Below are positions 24,097 to 32,468 of a DNA stretch of 57,085 nucleotides, in pieces (the stretch's first letter is position 1; each line of letters starts with the position of its first letter). The notes beneath the pieces are model-generated. The model saw only the letters and a list, made by a program, of their open reading frames with translations. It had not been told where the DNA came from and made no database searches. A program made the translations under genes and the position numbers. This stretch comes from Rubrivivax sp. (GTDB taxonomy: Bacteria; Pseudomonadota; Gammaproteobacteria; Burkholderiales; Burkholderiaceae_C): positions 1-57,085 of the forward strand of contig JAURZK010000044.1 of the NCBI GenBank assembly GCA_030653505.1. Reading direction: 5' to 3'.

Positions 24097-25248
24097 TCAT
24101 TTGGTTTTCAGGCCCATCAGCCCGGCGATCAGGTTGCGCTGCATCTGCGAAGTGCCGGCGGTGATGGTGGTGGCACGCGCATCGCGGTAGTGGCGCTGCA
24201 TGTCGAATTCCATGATGTAGCCATAGCCACCCATGATCTGCATGCCCTGGTTGGCGATGTTGGCGTAGGCCTCCGAGCCGAACAGCTTGGCCTGCGAGAT
24301 CGCCATCAGCGCGTCTTCGCCGCGCGACAGCTGCCAGGCGGCCCGCCACATCATCAACCGGCTGGCCTCGACCGCGGTCTGCATGTCGGCCAGCATGTGG
24401 GCGATCGCCTGGAAGGTGCCAATGGGTTTGCCGAACTGCTTGCGCTCCTTGGCGTAGGCCAGCGCCAGGTCGACCGCCGACTGCGCACCGCCCACGTAGC
24501 CCGCCGCCGTCATCAGGCGTTCGAGCTGCAAGCCCGACAGCATGTAGCCCCAGCCCTTGTGCGGCTCGCCCACCAGGCGGTCGGCGGGCACGCGCACATC
24601 GTCGAAGAACACCTCGTAGGTGCCCAGCGAACGGCGGCCCAGCGTGTCGAGCTTGCGCAGCGTGATGCCCGGCGTGTCCTTGTCGACCAGGAACAGCGAC
24701 AGCGCCTGCTGGTGCGGCCCTTCGGGTTGCGTGCGGGCGTACAGGTTGATGACGTTCTTGTCGGCGCCGGCGCCGGTCGAGAACACCTTCTGGCCGTTGA
24801 TGACCCACTCGTCACCGTCGCGCCGCGCGCTTGTGCGCATCGCGCCGGCATCCGACCCCGCGCCCGGCTCGGTCATCGAGATCGACATGCGGATGCTGCC
24901 GTCGAGCAGCTTGGGCAGCCAGTGCGCACGCTGCGCCTCGGTGCCGTTGTGCAGGATGTTCAGGCCGTTGAAGACGCAGGTGCCGTAGGCGCCGAGGAAG
25001 TCGTAGCTCTTGCGGCCGAGCTCTTCGGCGATCACCGCGAAGTCGATCACGTTGCCGCCCAGGCCGCCCACCGACTCCGGGAACGGCATGCGCAGCAGGC
25101 CCATCTCGACGAAGGCGTCGTACAGCTCGTAGGGGTAGCGCGGCTCGGCATCGCAGCGCCGGATGTACTCTGGCGTGGCCACGCGGTCCATCATCGCGCG
25201 CACGCTGTCGCGCAGCAGGTTCTGTTCTTCGGTGAAGCTGAAATCCAT
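24097..25248 (-). CDS. Acyl-CoA dehydrogenase
   Basis: A 383-residue acyl-CoA dehydrogenase with MDFSFTEEQNLLRDSVRAMM, PESVGGLGGNVID, ISMTEPGAGSDAGAMRT, LGRRSLGTYEVFF, KERKQFGKPIGTFQAIAHMLAD, MGGYGYIMEFDMQRHYRDAR and TAGTSQMQRN. It is the fourth dehydrogenase from the left end of the 14-gene run and follows an SDR gene after 20 bases. Gly fills the canonical Glu376 position. Substrate unknown. Confidence 0.9.
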   Translation of the reverse strand: MDFSFTEEQNLLRDSVRAMMDRVATPEYIRRCDAEPRYPYELYDAFVEMGLLRMPFPESVGGLGGNVIDFAVIAEELGRKSYDFLGAYGTCVFNGLNILHNGTEAQRAHWLPKLLDGSIRMSISMTEPGAGSDAGAMRTSARRDGDEWVINGQKVFSTGAGADKNVINLYARTQPEGPHQQALSLFLVDKDTPGITLRKLDTLGRRSLGTYEVFFDDVRVPADRLVGEPHKGWGYMLSGLQLERLMTAAGYVGGAQSAVDLALAYAKERKQFGKPIGTFQAIAHMLADMQTAVEASRLMMWRAAWQLSRGEDALMAISQAKLFGSEAYANIANQGMQIMGGYGYIMEFDMQRHYRDARATTITAGTSQMQRNLIAGLMGLKTK

Positions 25249-25268
25249 AGCGGTCCTGTCTAACGGGT

Positions 25269-26057
25269 TCAGCGCGCCACGAACGGCGGCAGGCCGGTCT
25301 GCGCCGTCAGGCCGCCGTCTGCCACCAGCGCCGCACCGGTGATGAACGAGGCCTCGTCGGAGGCCAGGAAAAGGATCGCATGGGCGATCTCGTCGGCCTC
25401 GCCCATGCGCCCCAGGGGGTGAACGGCCGCCATCGCGCGGCGCACTTCGTCCGCGCGCGCCCCGGCCAGCACCTGCGTGACGCGGGTGTCGATGCCACCC
25501 GGGCAGACGCAGTTGACGCGAATGCCGTCTTGCGCGCACTCCAGCGCCGCCGACCGCGTGAGGTTGATGACCCCGGCCTTGGCTGCGTTGTACGCCGTCA
25601 TGCCGTAGTCGCCGGCTGTGCCGGAGATCGACGCGGTGTTGACGACCACGCCCTTGCCCTGGCGCCGCATCAGCGGCAGGCTGTACTTCAGCCCCAGGAA
25701 GACGCTGGTCAGCGTGACCGCCAGCGTCCGGTTCCAGGCCTCGATCGAGCAGTCGGCCAGCAGGCCCGGTTCGCCATAGCCGGCGTTGTTCACCAACACG
25801 TCGACGCTGCCCCAGCGGTCGAGCGCGAGTTGCAGGGTGGCCTGCACCGCGTCGGGCTCGGCGGCGTCCATCTTGATCCACACCGCCTGGCCGCCAGCAT
25901 CGGCAATGGCGGCCGCCGTCTCCTCGGCCCGTTTGCCGCTCAGGTCAGCCACCACCACGCGCGCGCCCTCCCTGGCGAAGGCACGTGCCGTGGCGGCGCC
26001 GATGCCGGAACCCGCCGCCGTGACGACCGCGGTGCGCGACTTGAATCTCTCGCTCAT
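25269..26057 (-). CDS. SDR-family oxidoreductase (classical)
   Basis: A 262-residue short-chain dehydrogenase with cofactor motif AAGSGIG (residues 14-20), NNAG (90-93) and an intact triad Ser143, Tyr156, Lys160 in AYNAAK. VADGG closes the fold near the C-terminus. It probably oxidises a 3-hydroxyacyl-CoA. It lies 36 bases after the MaoC-like gene and before three dehydrogenase genes, all leftward. Confidence 0.88.
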   Translation of the reverse strand: MSERFKSRTAVVTAAGSGIGAATARAFAREGARVVVADLSGKRAEETAAAIADAGGQAVWIKMDAAEPDAVQATLQLALDRWGSVDVLVNNAGYGEPGLLADCSIEAWNRTLAVTLTSVFLGLKYSLPLMRRQGKGVVVNTASISGTAGDYGMTAYNAAKAGVINLTRSAALECAQDGIRVNCVCPGGIDTRVTQVLAGARADEVRRAMAAVHPLGRMGEADEIAHAILFLASDEASFITGAALVADGGLTAQTGLPPFVAR

Positions 26058-26093
26058 GGCATGGCCCTTTCGCGCTCGACGGGCAGGCGTGCG

Positions 26094-26582
26094 TCAGTGC
26101 TCGACCGCGCCCTTGGGCAGGAAGGTGATGGTCTCGGTGAACTCGACCAGCACCTCGCCGTGCTGGTTGACGACGCGGTGGCGCAGGTCCATCAGCGTGT
26201 AGCCGCGCGAGGTGGGCGGGCGCAGCCAGGCCTCGCCTTCCACATGCACGGTGTCGCCCGGGAACAGCGCCGCCTTGACACGTGCATCCACGCTGGTCAT
26301 GCCGCCGAAGGGGCCGTGCTCGCGCCCCTCGAGCACCTTGTCGATGATGCCGGCCACGGTGGGCGCCAGCAGACCCATGCCGACGGAGATGATCATCGGC
26401 CCGGGCGCGAAGCGGTTGCGGTGCTTGCCCGACATGTTGTTCTTGATGTACTCCATGTCGATGAAGAAGGGTTCGTGCAGGCCCACCACATTGACGAAGG
26501 TGACGATGTCGGTTTCGGTGATGGTGCGGTTGTGCGTCCTGAACGGAACCGTCTGCACGCCGGCGGGTGGATCGATGGGCAT
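26094..26582 (-). CDS. MaoC-like hotdog protein lacking the hydratase dyad
   Basis: A 162-residue single-hotdog MaoC-family protein (RTITETDIVTFVNVVGLHEPFFID, then RFAPGPMIISVGMG, in two blocks). Aligned with (R)-hydratases, the catalytic Asp and His positions read Leu and Phe, and the later I-x-H-G reads FAPG. It therefore looks inactive as a hydratase. It is the second such degenerate member in the window after 9208-9666. It sits between two SDR genes in the long leftward run and may act in a heteromer or as a thioesterase-like protein. Confidence 0.8.
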   Translation of the reverse strand: MPIDPPAGVQTVPFRTHNRTITETDIVTFVNVVGLHEPFFIDMEYIKNNMSGKHRNRFAPGPMIISVGMGLLAPTVAGIIDKVLEGREHGPFGGMTSVDARVKAALFPGDTVHVEGEAWLRPPTSRGYTLMDLRHRVVNQHGEVLVEFTETITFLPKGAVEH

Positions 26583-26618
26583 GTGGGCACTCCTGGTGTG
26601 TGATGGGGCGGGGCCGGC

Positions 26619-27506
26619 CTACTGGGCGCCGGGCTTCAGGCAATCCGGCATGGTCGCGAGCGGGAAGCCCTCGTAGGGCTGGTTGCGGCTGTGCTCTTCG
26701 AGCTTCCACGTCTGGCGCGCGTTCGGAACGCCGCCATCGACACGGACGAAGGACCCGGTGATATAGGCCGCGCCCTCGGAGAGCAGATACACGACGGCCG
26801 ACGAGACTTCAGCCTCGGTGCCGTAGCGCTGCAGCGGCGCGGTCTTCATCAGGCTGCGGAACTTGGACTTCATCTCCGGGCCGTAGGTGTCGAAGCCGCT
26901 GCTGGCCACGAAGCCGGGCGCCACCGCGTTGACGCGCACGCCGGCATGGCCCCACTCGCAGGCCGCCGTCTCGGTGAACGACAGCATGCCGGCACGCGCC
27001 GCGCCACTGTGCGCCATGCCGGGCATGCCCATCCACATGTCGGCGATGATGTTGACGATGGATCCGCCCTGGCCTTCCATCCACTGCGTGTAGGCCTCGC
27101 GCGAGACCAGGAAGCCGCCATGCAGGTTGTTGCGCACCACCGCGTCCCAGCCCTTGAGCGTGATGTCGCGAACCGGTTGCGGGTACTGGCCGCCGGCGTT
27201 GTTGACCAGCCCGTCGATGCGGCCATGGGTGGCCAGCACGTCGGCCACCATCTGTTTGACGCCTGGCTCGTCGCGGATGTCGCAGGAGTGAATCGTGACA
27301 TGTGCCGCGGGCGCGGCGGCGGCGATCTCGGCCTTCACGGCCTCTAGCTTCTCGAGCTTGCGACCCACGAGCGCGAGCGCCGCTCCGAGGCTGGCCAATT
27401 CGTGCGCAATGCACCGGCCGATGCCGCTGCCGCCCCCGGTGACGATGACGGTCTGCCCGGCGAACAGGCCGGTGCGGTAAATGGAACGGTAGGCAGTCGT
27501 GGTCAT
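26619..27506 (-). CDS. SDR of the trans-2-enoyl-CoA reductase (PECR/DECR) type
   Basis: A 295-residue SDR. The cofactor motif GGGSGIG is at residues 24-30 and NNAGGQYP at 102-109. Instead of YxxxK it has HSGAARAG (166-173), the arrangement of peroxisomal trans-2-enoyl-CoA reductases and 2,4-dienoyl-CoA reductases. It would reduce an enoyl- or dienoyl-CoA with NADPH, useful when double bonds are misplaced. It has a C-terminal extension of about 30 residues after RVDGGV. It overlaps the upstream thioesterase gene by 4 bases (ATGA). Confidence 0.85.
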   Translation of the reverse strand: MTTTAYRSIYRTGLFAGQTVIVTGGGSGIGRCIAHELASLGAALALVGRKLEKLEAVKAEIAAAAPAAHVTIHSCDIRDEPGVKQMVADVLATHGRIDGLVNNAGGQYPQPVRDITLKGWDAVVRNNLHGGFLVSREAYTQWMEGQGGSIVNIIADMWMGMPGMAHSGAARAGMLSFTETAACEWGHAGVRVNAVAPGFVASSGFDTYGPEMKSKFRSLMKTAPLQRYGTEAEVSSAVVYLLSEGAAYITGSFVRVDGGVPNARQTWKLEEHSRNQPYEGFPLATMPDCLKPGAQ

Positions 27507-27961
27507 GGGTTTCCTTCGGCGGATGGCGCCGGCTTGAGCATGAACTTGCCGTGGCCGACGGCGATGGGTTTGTCGGGGCTGGACTGCCAGGCTTCGATGC
27601 GCAAATTCGCGACGCGCTGGCCCTGCTTGACCATGAAGACGTTGGCATAGACGTCTTCGGGTCGACCGGAGCGCAGGTACTCGAAGGTGAAGTTGATCGT
27701 CTTGGGCAGGTCCGCGCTGTCCATGTGCCACAGCAGGTAGAACATGCCGGCGCACTCAAGGAAGCCGCCGGTCGCGCCGCCGTGCAGTGCCGGCAACACC
27801 GGGTTGCCGATGAGCTTCGGGTCGAACGGCATGCAGGCCGTGAACTGGTCGCCCTTGATGTCCAGGCGCACGCCAAGGAAGCAGGCGTAGGGCACGAGTT
27901 CCACCATCGGCGTCCAGTTCCGGCTCGCACGTGCCGCGTTGACGAGGGCATTCACGTTCAT
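27503..27961 (-). CDS. PaaI-family hotdog thioesterase
   Basis: A 152-residue hotdog thioesterase-like protein of the PaaI group. The active-site helix reads LHGGATGGFLECAG, with Glu where the family often has Asp. Family-typical FTFEYLRSGRP follows. It would hydrolyse acyl-CoAs and recycle CoA from stalled intermediates. It is linked by 4-base overlaps to the thioesterase gene before it and the SDR gene after it. Confidence 0.85.
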   Translation of the reverse strand: MNVNALVNAARASRNWTPMVELVPYACFLGVRLDIKGDQFTACMPFDPKLIGNPVLPALHGGATGGFLECAGMFYLLWHMDSADLPKTINFTFEYLRSGRPEDVYANVFMVKQGQRVANLRIEAWQSSPDKPIAVGHGKFMLKPAPSAEGNP

Positions 27962-28449
27962 GGCTTGATCTCCTGCAGTGCCGAGAGCGCATCTTCGAGC
28001 GCGATCACCGGGCCCCCGGTGAACATGAAGATGGCGGACGAGGTGGCGATCGGATCGTCCGGCGTGTCGTGGTAAGCGCTGCCACGGACAAACGCCAGTT
28101 CGTGGCCCAGCTTGTAGCAGACCGCGCCACCGAAGATCTCCCGCCCCGGGGTGGCCGCCTTCAAATAGTCGATCCGCAGATCGAGCGTTGCCATCGGGCG
28201 CAGCTTGTCCATCCGCACAAAGATCGCCAGCCCGTAGCAGCTATCGAGCAGGGCGGTGATGACGCCACCATGGACCACACCCGTCACCGGATTGCCGACC
28301 AGGCGCGCATCGGGCAACACCTTGATGACGCACCACTCCGGCTCGACCTCGTGCAGCCGCAGGTCGAGCTCGCGGCTGTAGGGCGAGATCACGGTGATCT
28401 GCTGCCACATGCGCATCCGCTTGTCACGGCCCAAATCTTCTTTCGACAT
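27958..28449 (-). CDS. PaaI-family hotdog thioesterase
   Basis: A 163-residue PaaI-type thioesterase with VVHGGVITALLDSCYG, the HGG plus Asp arrangement of active members, and ATLDLRIDYLKAATPG. The start is the ATG giving MSKEDLG, with AAAGGA upstream; a longer frame adds 5 residues. It is paired with the next gene through an ATGA overlap, so the two may be co-translated. It lies 35 bases after an acyl-CoA dehydrogenase gene. Confidence 0.86.
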   Translation of the reverse strand: MSKEDLGRDKRMRMWQQITVISPYSRELDLRLHEVEPEWCVIKVLPDARLVGNPVTGVVHGGVITALLDSCYGLAIFVRMDKLRPMATLDLRIDYLKAATPGREIFGGAVCYKLGHELAFVRGSAYHDTPDDPIATSSAIFMFTGGPVIALEDALSALQEIKP

Positions 28450-28484
28450 CGACAATCCTTTCAATCATGCGCACGACGCGCGCG

Positions 28485-29630
28485 TTACATCCGCTTGGCC
28501 ACTTCTTCGAGCATCACTTCGGTGGCGCCGCCGCCGATGGCCTCGACGCGCGCATCGCGCACCATGCGGGCGATCGCCGCCTCGTGCATGTAGCCGAAGC
28601 CGCCGTGGAACTGCTGGCAGTCGTACATCACGTTGTTGACGAGTTCGCCGCACAAGGCCTTGACCATCGACACCTCCTTGACGCACTCCTTGCCCTGCGC
28701 ATCCAGCCAGGCGGCGTGGTAGACCAGTGCACGCCCGGCCTCGACCTGCGCCGCGCGCATCGCCAGGCGCTGGCGGATCGCCTGCTTGTCCCACAGCGTC
28801 GCGCCGAAGGCCTTGCGGTCGCGCACGTAGTCCACCGTCATCTCGATCGCCCGCGCCGCTTCGCCCATGGCCTGGGCGCCGATCACCATGCGTTCGTTCT
28901 GGAAGTTGCGCATGATCTGGTAGAAGCCCTTGTTCTCGCCGCCCAACAGGTTCGCGGCCGGGATGCGGCAGTTCTCGAACACCAGTTCGGCGGTGTCGCT
29001 GCACAGCCAGCCGCTCTTCTTCAATGCGCGGCCGACGCGGAACCCCGGTGTGCCCTTCTCGACGATGAAGATCGAGATGCCGCGCGAGCCCTTGGCGGTC
29101 GGATCGGTCTTGGCGCCGACGAAGTACAGATCGCCGTGCACGCCGTTGGTGATGAACATCTTGCTGCCGTTGATGACCCAGTGGTCACCGTCGCGCACCG
29201 CGCGGGTGCGGATGCCGGCCACGTCGGAGCCGGCGTCGGGCTCGGTGACGGCCACCGCGCAGACCGTCTCGCCGCGGATCAGCGACGGCAGGTAGCGCTG
29301 CAGTTGCTCGGGCGTGCCGAAGTTGGCCAGGTGCGGCGAGGCCATGTCGGTGTGCACCGTGACCGTGACCGCATAGCCGCCGTAGGTGGAGCGGCCCAGC
29401 TCTTCGGCCAGGATCGCGCTGTACACGGTGTCCAGGCCCGAGCCGCCGTAGGCCTCGGGGTAGCGGATGCCCAGGTAGCCGAGCTCGCCCATCTGGCGCA
29501 TCACCTCGCGCGGCACCATACCGGCGTCTTCCCAGGGCGCGGCGCGCGGCACGATTTCCTGGTCGATGTAGCGGCGCAGGTTGTCGCGGAACTGGCGGTG
29601 CTGCTCGGTGAAGTAGATCGGCTCGTTCAT
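28485..29630 (-). CDS. Acyl-CoA dehydrogenase
   Basis: A 381-residue acyl-CoA dehydrogenase with YPEAYGGSGLDTVY, VAVTEPDAGSDVAGIRT, KKSGWLCSDTAELVF, DRKAFGATLWDKQAIRQRLAM, HGGFGYMHEAAIARMVRDARV and IGGGATEVM. It is directly coupled (ATGA overlap) to the biotin carboxylase gene upstream. In leucine and acyclic-terpene pathways a dehydrogenase clustered with the carboxylase makes the 3-methyl-enoyl-CoA that is then carboxylated, a likely role here. Confidence 0.9.
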   Translation of the reverse strand: MNEPIYFTEQHRQFRDNLRRYIDQEIVPRAAPWEDAGMVPREVMRQMGELGYLGIRYPEAYGGSGLDTVYSAILAEELGRSTYGGYAVTVTVHTDMASPHLANFGTPEQLQRYLPSLIRGETVCAVAVTEPDAGSDVAGIRTRAVRDGDHWVINGSKMFITNGVHGDLYFVGAKTDPTAKGSRGISIFIVEKGTPGFRVGRALKKSGWLCSDTAELVFENCRIPAANLLGGENKGFYQIMRNFQNERMVIGAQAMGEAARAIEMTVDYVRDRKAFGATLWDKQAIRQRLAMRAAQVEAGRALVYHAAWLDAQGKECVKEVSMVKALCGELVNNVMYDCQQFHGGFGYMHEAAIARMVRDARVEAIGGGATEVMLEEVAKRM

Positions 29631-31636
29631 GTTTTCTCCTCGGGTTCGACCACCACCAGCACATCGCCACCGCGCACCGAATCGCCTTCGCGGAAGCGCA
29701 GTTCGGCCACGCGGCCGTCGGCGGGCGCGGCCAGCGTGTGCAGCATCTTCATCGCCTCCAGCATCACCAGCGGGTCGCCGGCGCGCACGCTGGCGCCGAC
29801 GCTGACGGGCACGGAGGTCACCAGCCCCGGCATCGGCGCGCGCAGGCTGTTGCCGGCATCGCCCCCGGCCGCGTCGCCGCCGGCGAGCGCGTGGCGGACG
29901 CGATCCACCCGGGTCCAGGTGTGGGTGCCCTGCGGGCCGTACAGCCACACGCGTTCGGCGCCGGCGTCTTGAACGCGCAGGAAGCGGTGGCTCGCGCTGC
30001 GGCCCGCGTGTTCGACCTCCAGCCGTTCACCGTCGAGCCGGGCGGCGAAGCTGAACCTGCGCTCGCCCACCTGCACCTGCCACGCGTTGCCGCGGGCCTG
30101 CACCAGCGCCTCGTGCAGCGTGCGCGACGGGTCTTCGAGCAGCACGCGCACGCCCGCCGGTGCGGCATCACCGGTCACGCGCCAGGCGCCCAGCGCCTGC
30201 CACGGCGAGGCCGCGTACGGCGCGTGGGCGGCGAGCGCGCAGCCCAGCGCCGCGATGGCCAGCGCCTCGGCCGCATCGCCGCGCTGGCGCCAGCCTTCGG
30301 GGAAGCTGCGCTCGATGTAGTGGGTGCTGAGCATCTGCCCGAAGGCCGGCGCGCGCAGCAGGTCGGCCAGGAAGCCGAGGTTGCTGCGCACCCCCAGCAG
30401 CTGGTACTGGTCGAGCGCGGTGGCCAGGCGCCGTGCGGCCTGCTCGCGGGTGTCGGCAAAGGCAATGACCTTGGCCAGCATCGAGTCGTAGTACGGTGTG
30501 ACGCGGCCGCCGGCGCGCACGCCGCTGTCGACGCGCACGCCTTCGCCGGTGGGTTCGGTGTAGCCGACGATGGCGCCGATCTCGGGTGCGAAGCCGGCAC
30601 CCGGGTCTTCGGCGCAGACCCGCGCCTCGATCGCCCAGCCGCGGCGGCTCAGGTCCTGCTGCTCGAAGGCCAGTGGCTCGCCCGCGGCGACGCGCAACTG
30701 CCATTCGACCAGGTCGATGCCCACCGTGGCCTCGGTCACCGGGTGCTCGACCTGCAGCCGGGTGTTCATCTCCAGGAAGAAGGTGTCGCCGCTGCCCGCG
30801 TCGTGGATGAATTCGATCGTGCCGGTACTGTCGTAGCCGATCGCGCGCCCGACCGCCAGTGCGTGCCGGTACAGCTGCTCGCGCTGCGCGTCCAGCAGAT
30901 GGGCCGCCGGCGCCTCCTCGATCACCTTCTGGTGGTTGCGCTGGATCGAGCACTCGCGCTCGAACAGGTGCACCAGGTGGCCGTGCTTGTCGCCCAGCAA
31001 CTGCACTTCGAGGTGGCGCGGCTCGGCCAGGTAGCGTTCGAGCAGCACGCGGTCGTCGCCGAACGAGGCCTTGGCCTCGCGCCGCACGGTGTCGAGCGCG
31101 GCGGCGAATTCCTCCGCGGCGCGCACCACCCGCATGCCCTTGCCGCCGCCGCCGGCCGAAGCCTTGATCAGCACCGGGAAGCCGATGCGCGCGGCAGCTT
31201 CGGCCAGCACCGCGGGCGCTTGGTCATCGCCGTGGTAGCCGGGCACGATCGGCACGCCGTGCTCGACCGCGATGCGCTTGGATTCGATCTTCGAGCCCAT
31301 GCGCCGGATCGCGTCGCGCGACGGGCCGACGAAGGCGATGCCGGCGGCCTCGCAGGCTTCGATCAGGGCCAGGCTCTCGGACAGGAAGCCGTAGCCCGGG
31401 TGCACCGCCTGCGCGCCGATGGCGCGCGCCGCGGCGACGATGGCCGCCGCGTCGAGGTAGCTGCGCGCGGCCTCGGGCGGGCCGATGCGCACGGCGGTGT
31501 CGCAGCTGGCGACGTGCAGCGCCTCGCGGTCGGCATCGGAGTAGACGGCCACGGTGCGCAGCCCCATGCGCCGCGCGCTGCGGGCGATGCGGCAGGCGAT
31601 CTCGCCGCGGTTGGCGATCAGCAGGGTGTCGAACAT
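29627..31636 (-). CDS. Acyl-CoA carboxylase alpha subunit (biotin carboxylase + biotin carrier)
   Basis: A 669-residue protein with the biotin carboxylase domain (LIANRGEIACRIARSARR at the start, glycine-rich KASAGGGGKGM, ERECSIQRNHQKVIEEAP, EMNTRLQVEHPVTE), a linker domain and a C-terminal biotinyl domain with MLEAMKM, where Lys630 is biotinylated. Length and layout match methylcrotonyl-CoA or geranyl-CoA carboxylase alpha subunits. It charges biotin with bicarbonate and ATP. The partner carboxyltransferase is two genes upstream at 32469. The start is the ATG opening MFDTLLIANRG. Confidence 0.92.
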   Translation of the reverse strand: MFDTLLIANRGEIACRIARSARRMGLRTVAVYSDADREALHVASCDTAVRIGPPEAARSYLDAAAIVAAARAIGAQAVHPGYGFLSESLALIEACEAAGIAFVGPSRDAIRRMGSKIESKRIAVEHGVPIVPGYHGDDQAPAVLAEAAARIGFPVLIKASAGGGGKGMRVVRAAEEFAAALDTVRREAKASFGDDRVLLERYLAEPRHLEVQLLGDKHGHLVHLFERECSIQRNHQKVIEEAPAAHLLDAQREQLYRHALAVGRAIGYDSTGTIEFIHDAGSGDTFFLEMNTRLQVEHPVTEATVGIDLVEWQLRVAAGEPLAFEQQDLSRRGWAIEARVCAEDPGAGFAPEIGAIVGYTEPTGEGVRVDSGVRAGGRVTPYYDSMLAKVIAFADTREQAARRLATALDQYQLLGVRSNLGFLADLLRAPAFGQMLSTHYIERSFPEGWRQRGDAAEALAIAALGCALAAHAPYAASPWQALGAWRVTGDAAPAGVRVLLEDPSRTLHEALVQARGNAWQVQVGERRFSFAARLDGERLEVEHAGRSASHRFLRVQDAGAERVWLYGPQGTHTWTRVDRVRHALAGGDAAGGDAGNSLRAPMPGLVTSVPVSVGASVRAGDPLVMLEAMKMLHTLAAPADGRVAELRFREGDSVRGGDVLVVVEPEEKT

Positions 31637-31659
31637 GGCGCCCGTTGGTTCACGCCTGC

Positions 31660-32457
31660 TCAGGTGGCGCGCCAGGCGGGCGGCCGCTTGGCGAAGAAGG
31701 CCGTGATGCCCTCGCGGCCTTCCTCGGTTTCCCAGGCATCGGCCAGCTTGTCGGCGGTGTAGATCATGCTGGTGGGCAGGTCGTGCTGATCGACGTAGGC
31801 GATCAGCTTCTTGGTCGCGGCCACCGCGCCGGGGGCGCATTGCAGCAGGTCGGCGAGTTCGCGCTCGACCGCCGCGTCGAGCTGGTCGTCGGGCACGACC
31901 TCGGACACCAGACCGAGCCGCTGCGCCTCTGCCGCCTTCATGCGCCTGGCGGTCAGGAAGGTGCGGCGTGCGTTGGCCTCGCCCATGCGTGCCACGACGT
32001 ACGGCGCGATGTTGGCCGGCAGCAGGCCCAGGCGCACTTCGGTCAGGCAGTACACGCCGCTGTCGACCGCGATCGAGACATCGCAGACCGAGACCATGCC
32101 CACGCCGCCGCCGTAGGCCGGGCCGTTGATGCGCCCGATCAGCGGCATCGGCAGCTCGTTGAGCGCGCGAAACATGGTCGCCAGTTCGGCGCTGTCGGCG
32201 ACGCGCTCGGTGCGCGTCTTCTTCATGTTCTGCTGCATCCAGCCTAGGTCGCCGCCGGCGCAAAAGGTCTTGCCGGCGCCAGTCAGCACCACGGCGCGCA
32301 CCCCGGTGGCCTGCGCCAGCCAAGCGGCGGCAGCGCGCAGCTCGGCAATCAGCGTGGCGTTGAGCGCGTTGTGGGTGTCGGGCCGGTTCAGCGTGAGCCG
32401 GGCCACGCCGCGGGTGTCGATGTCGAGCAGCAGGGTTTCGAAGGCGGGGGTCTTCAT
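31660..32457 (-). CDS. Enoyl-CoA hydratase (methylglutaconyl-CoA hydratase-like)
   Basis: A 265-residue crotonase with GAGKTFCAGGDLGWMQ, INGPAYGGGVGMVSVCDVSI and CLTEVRLGLLPANIAPYVV, where the Glu144 equivalent is kept. Its place between the beta and alpha carboxylase subunits repeats the order of the leucine (liuBCD) and acyclic-terpene clusters. It probably hydrates the carboxylated 3-methyl-enoyl-CoA to a 3-hydroxy-3-methyl type acyl-CoA, the substrate for an HMG-CoA-lyase-like enzyme. Confidence 0.88.
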   Translation of the reverse strand: MKTPAFETLLLDIDTRGVARLTLNRPDTHNALNATLIAELRAAAAWLAQATGVRAVVLTGAGKTFCAGGDLGWMQQNMKKTRTERVADSAELATMFRALNELPMPLIGRINGPAYGGGVGMVSVCDVSIAVDSGVYCLTEVRLGLLPANIAPYVVARMGEANARRTFLTARRMKAAEAQRLGLVSEVVPDDQLDAAVERELADLLQCAPGAVAATKKLIAYVDQHDLPTSMIYTADKLADAWETEEGREGITAFFAKRPPAWRAT

Positions 32458-32468
32458 GGTTTCGGCTC

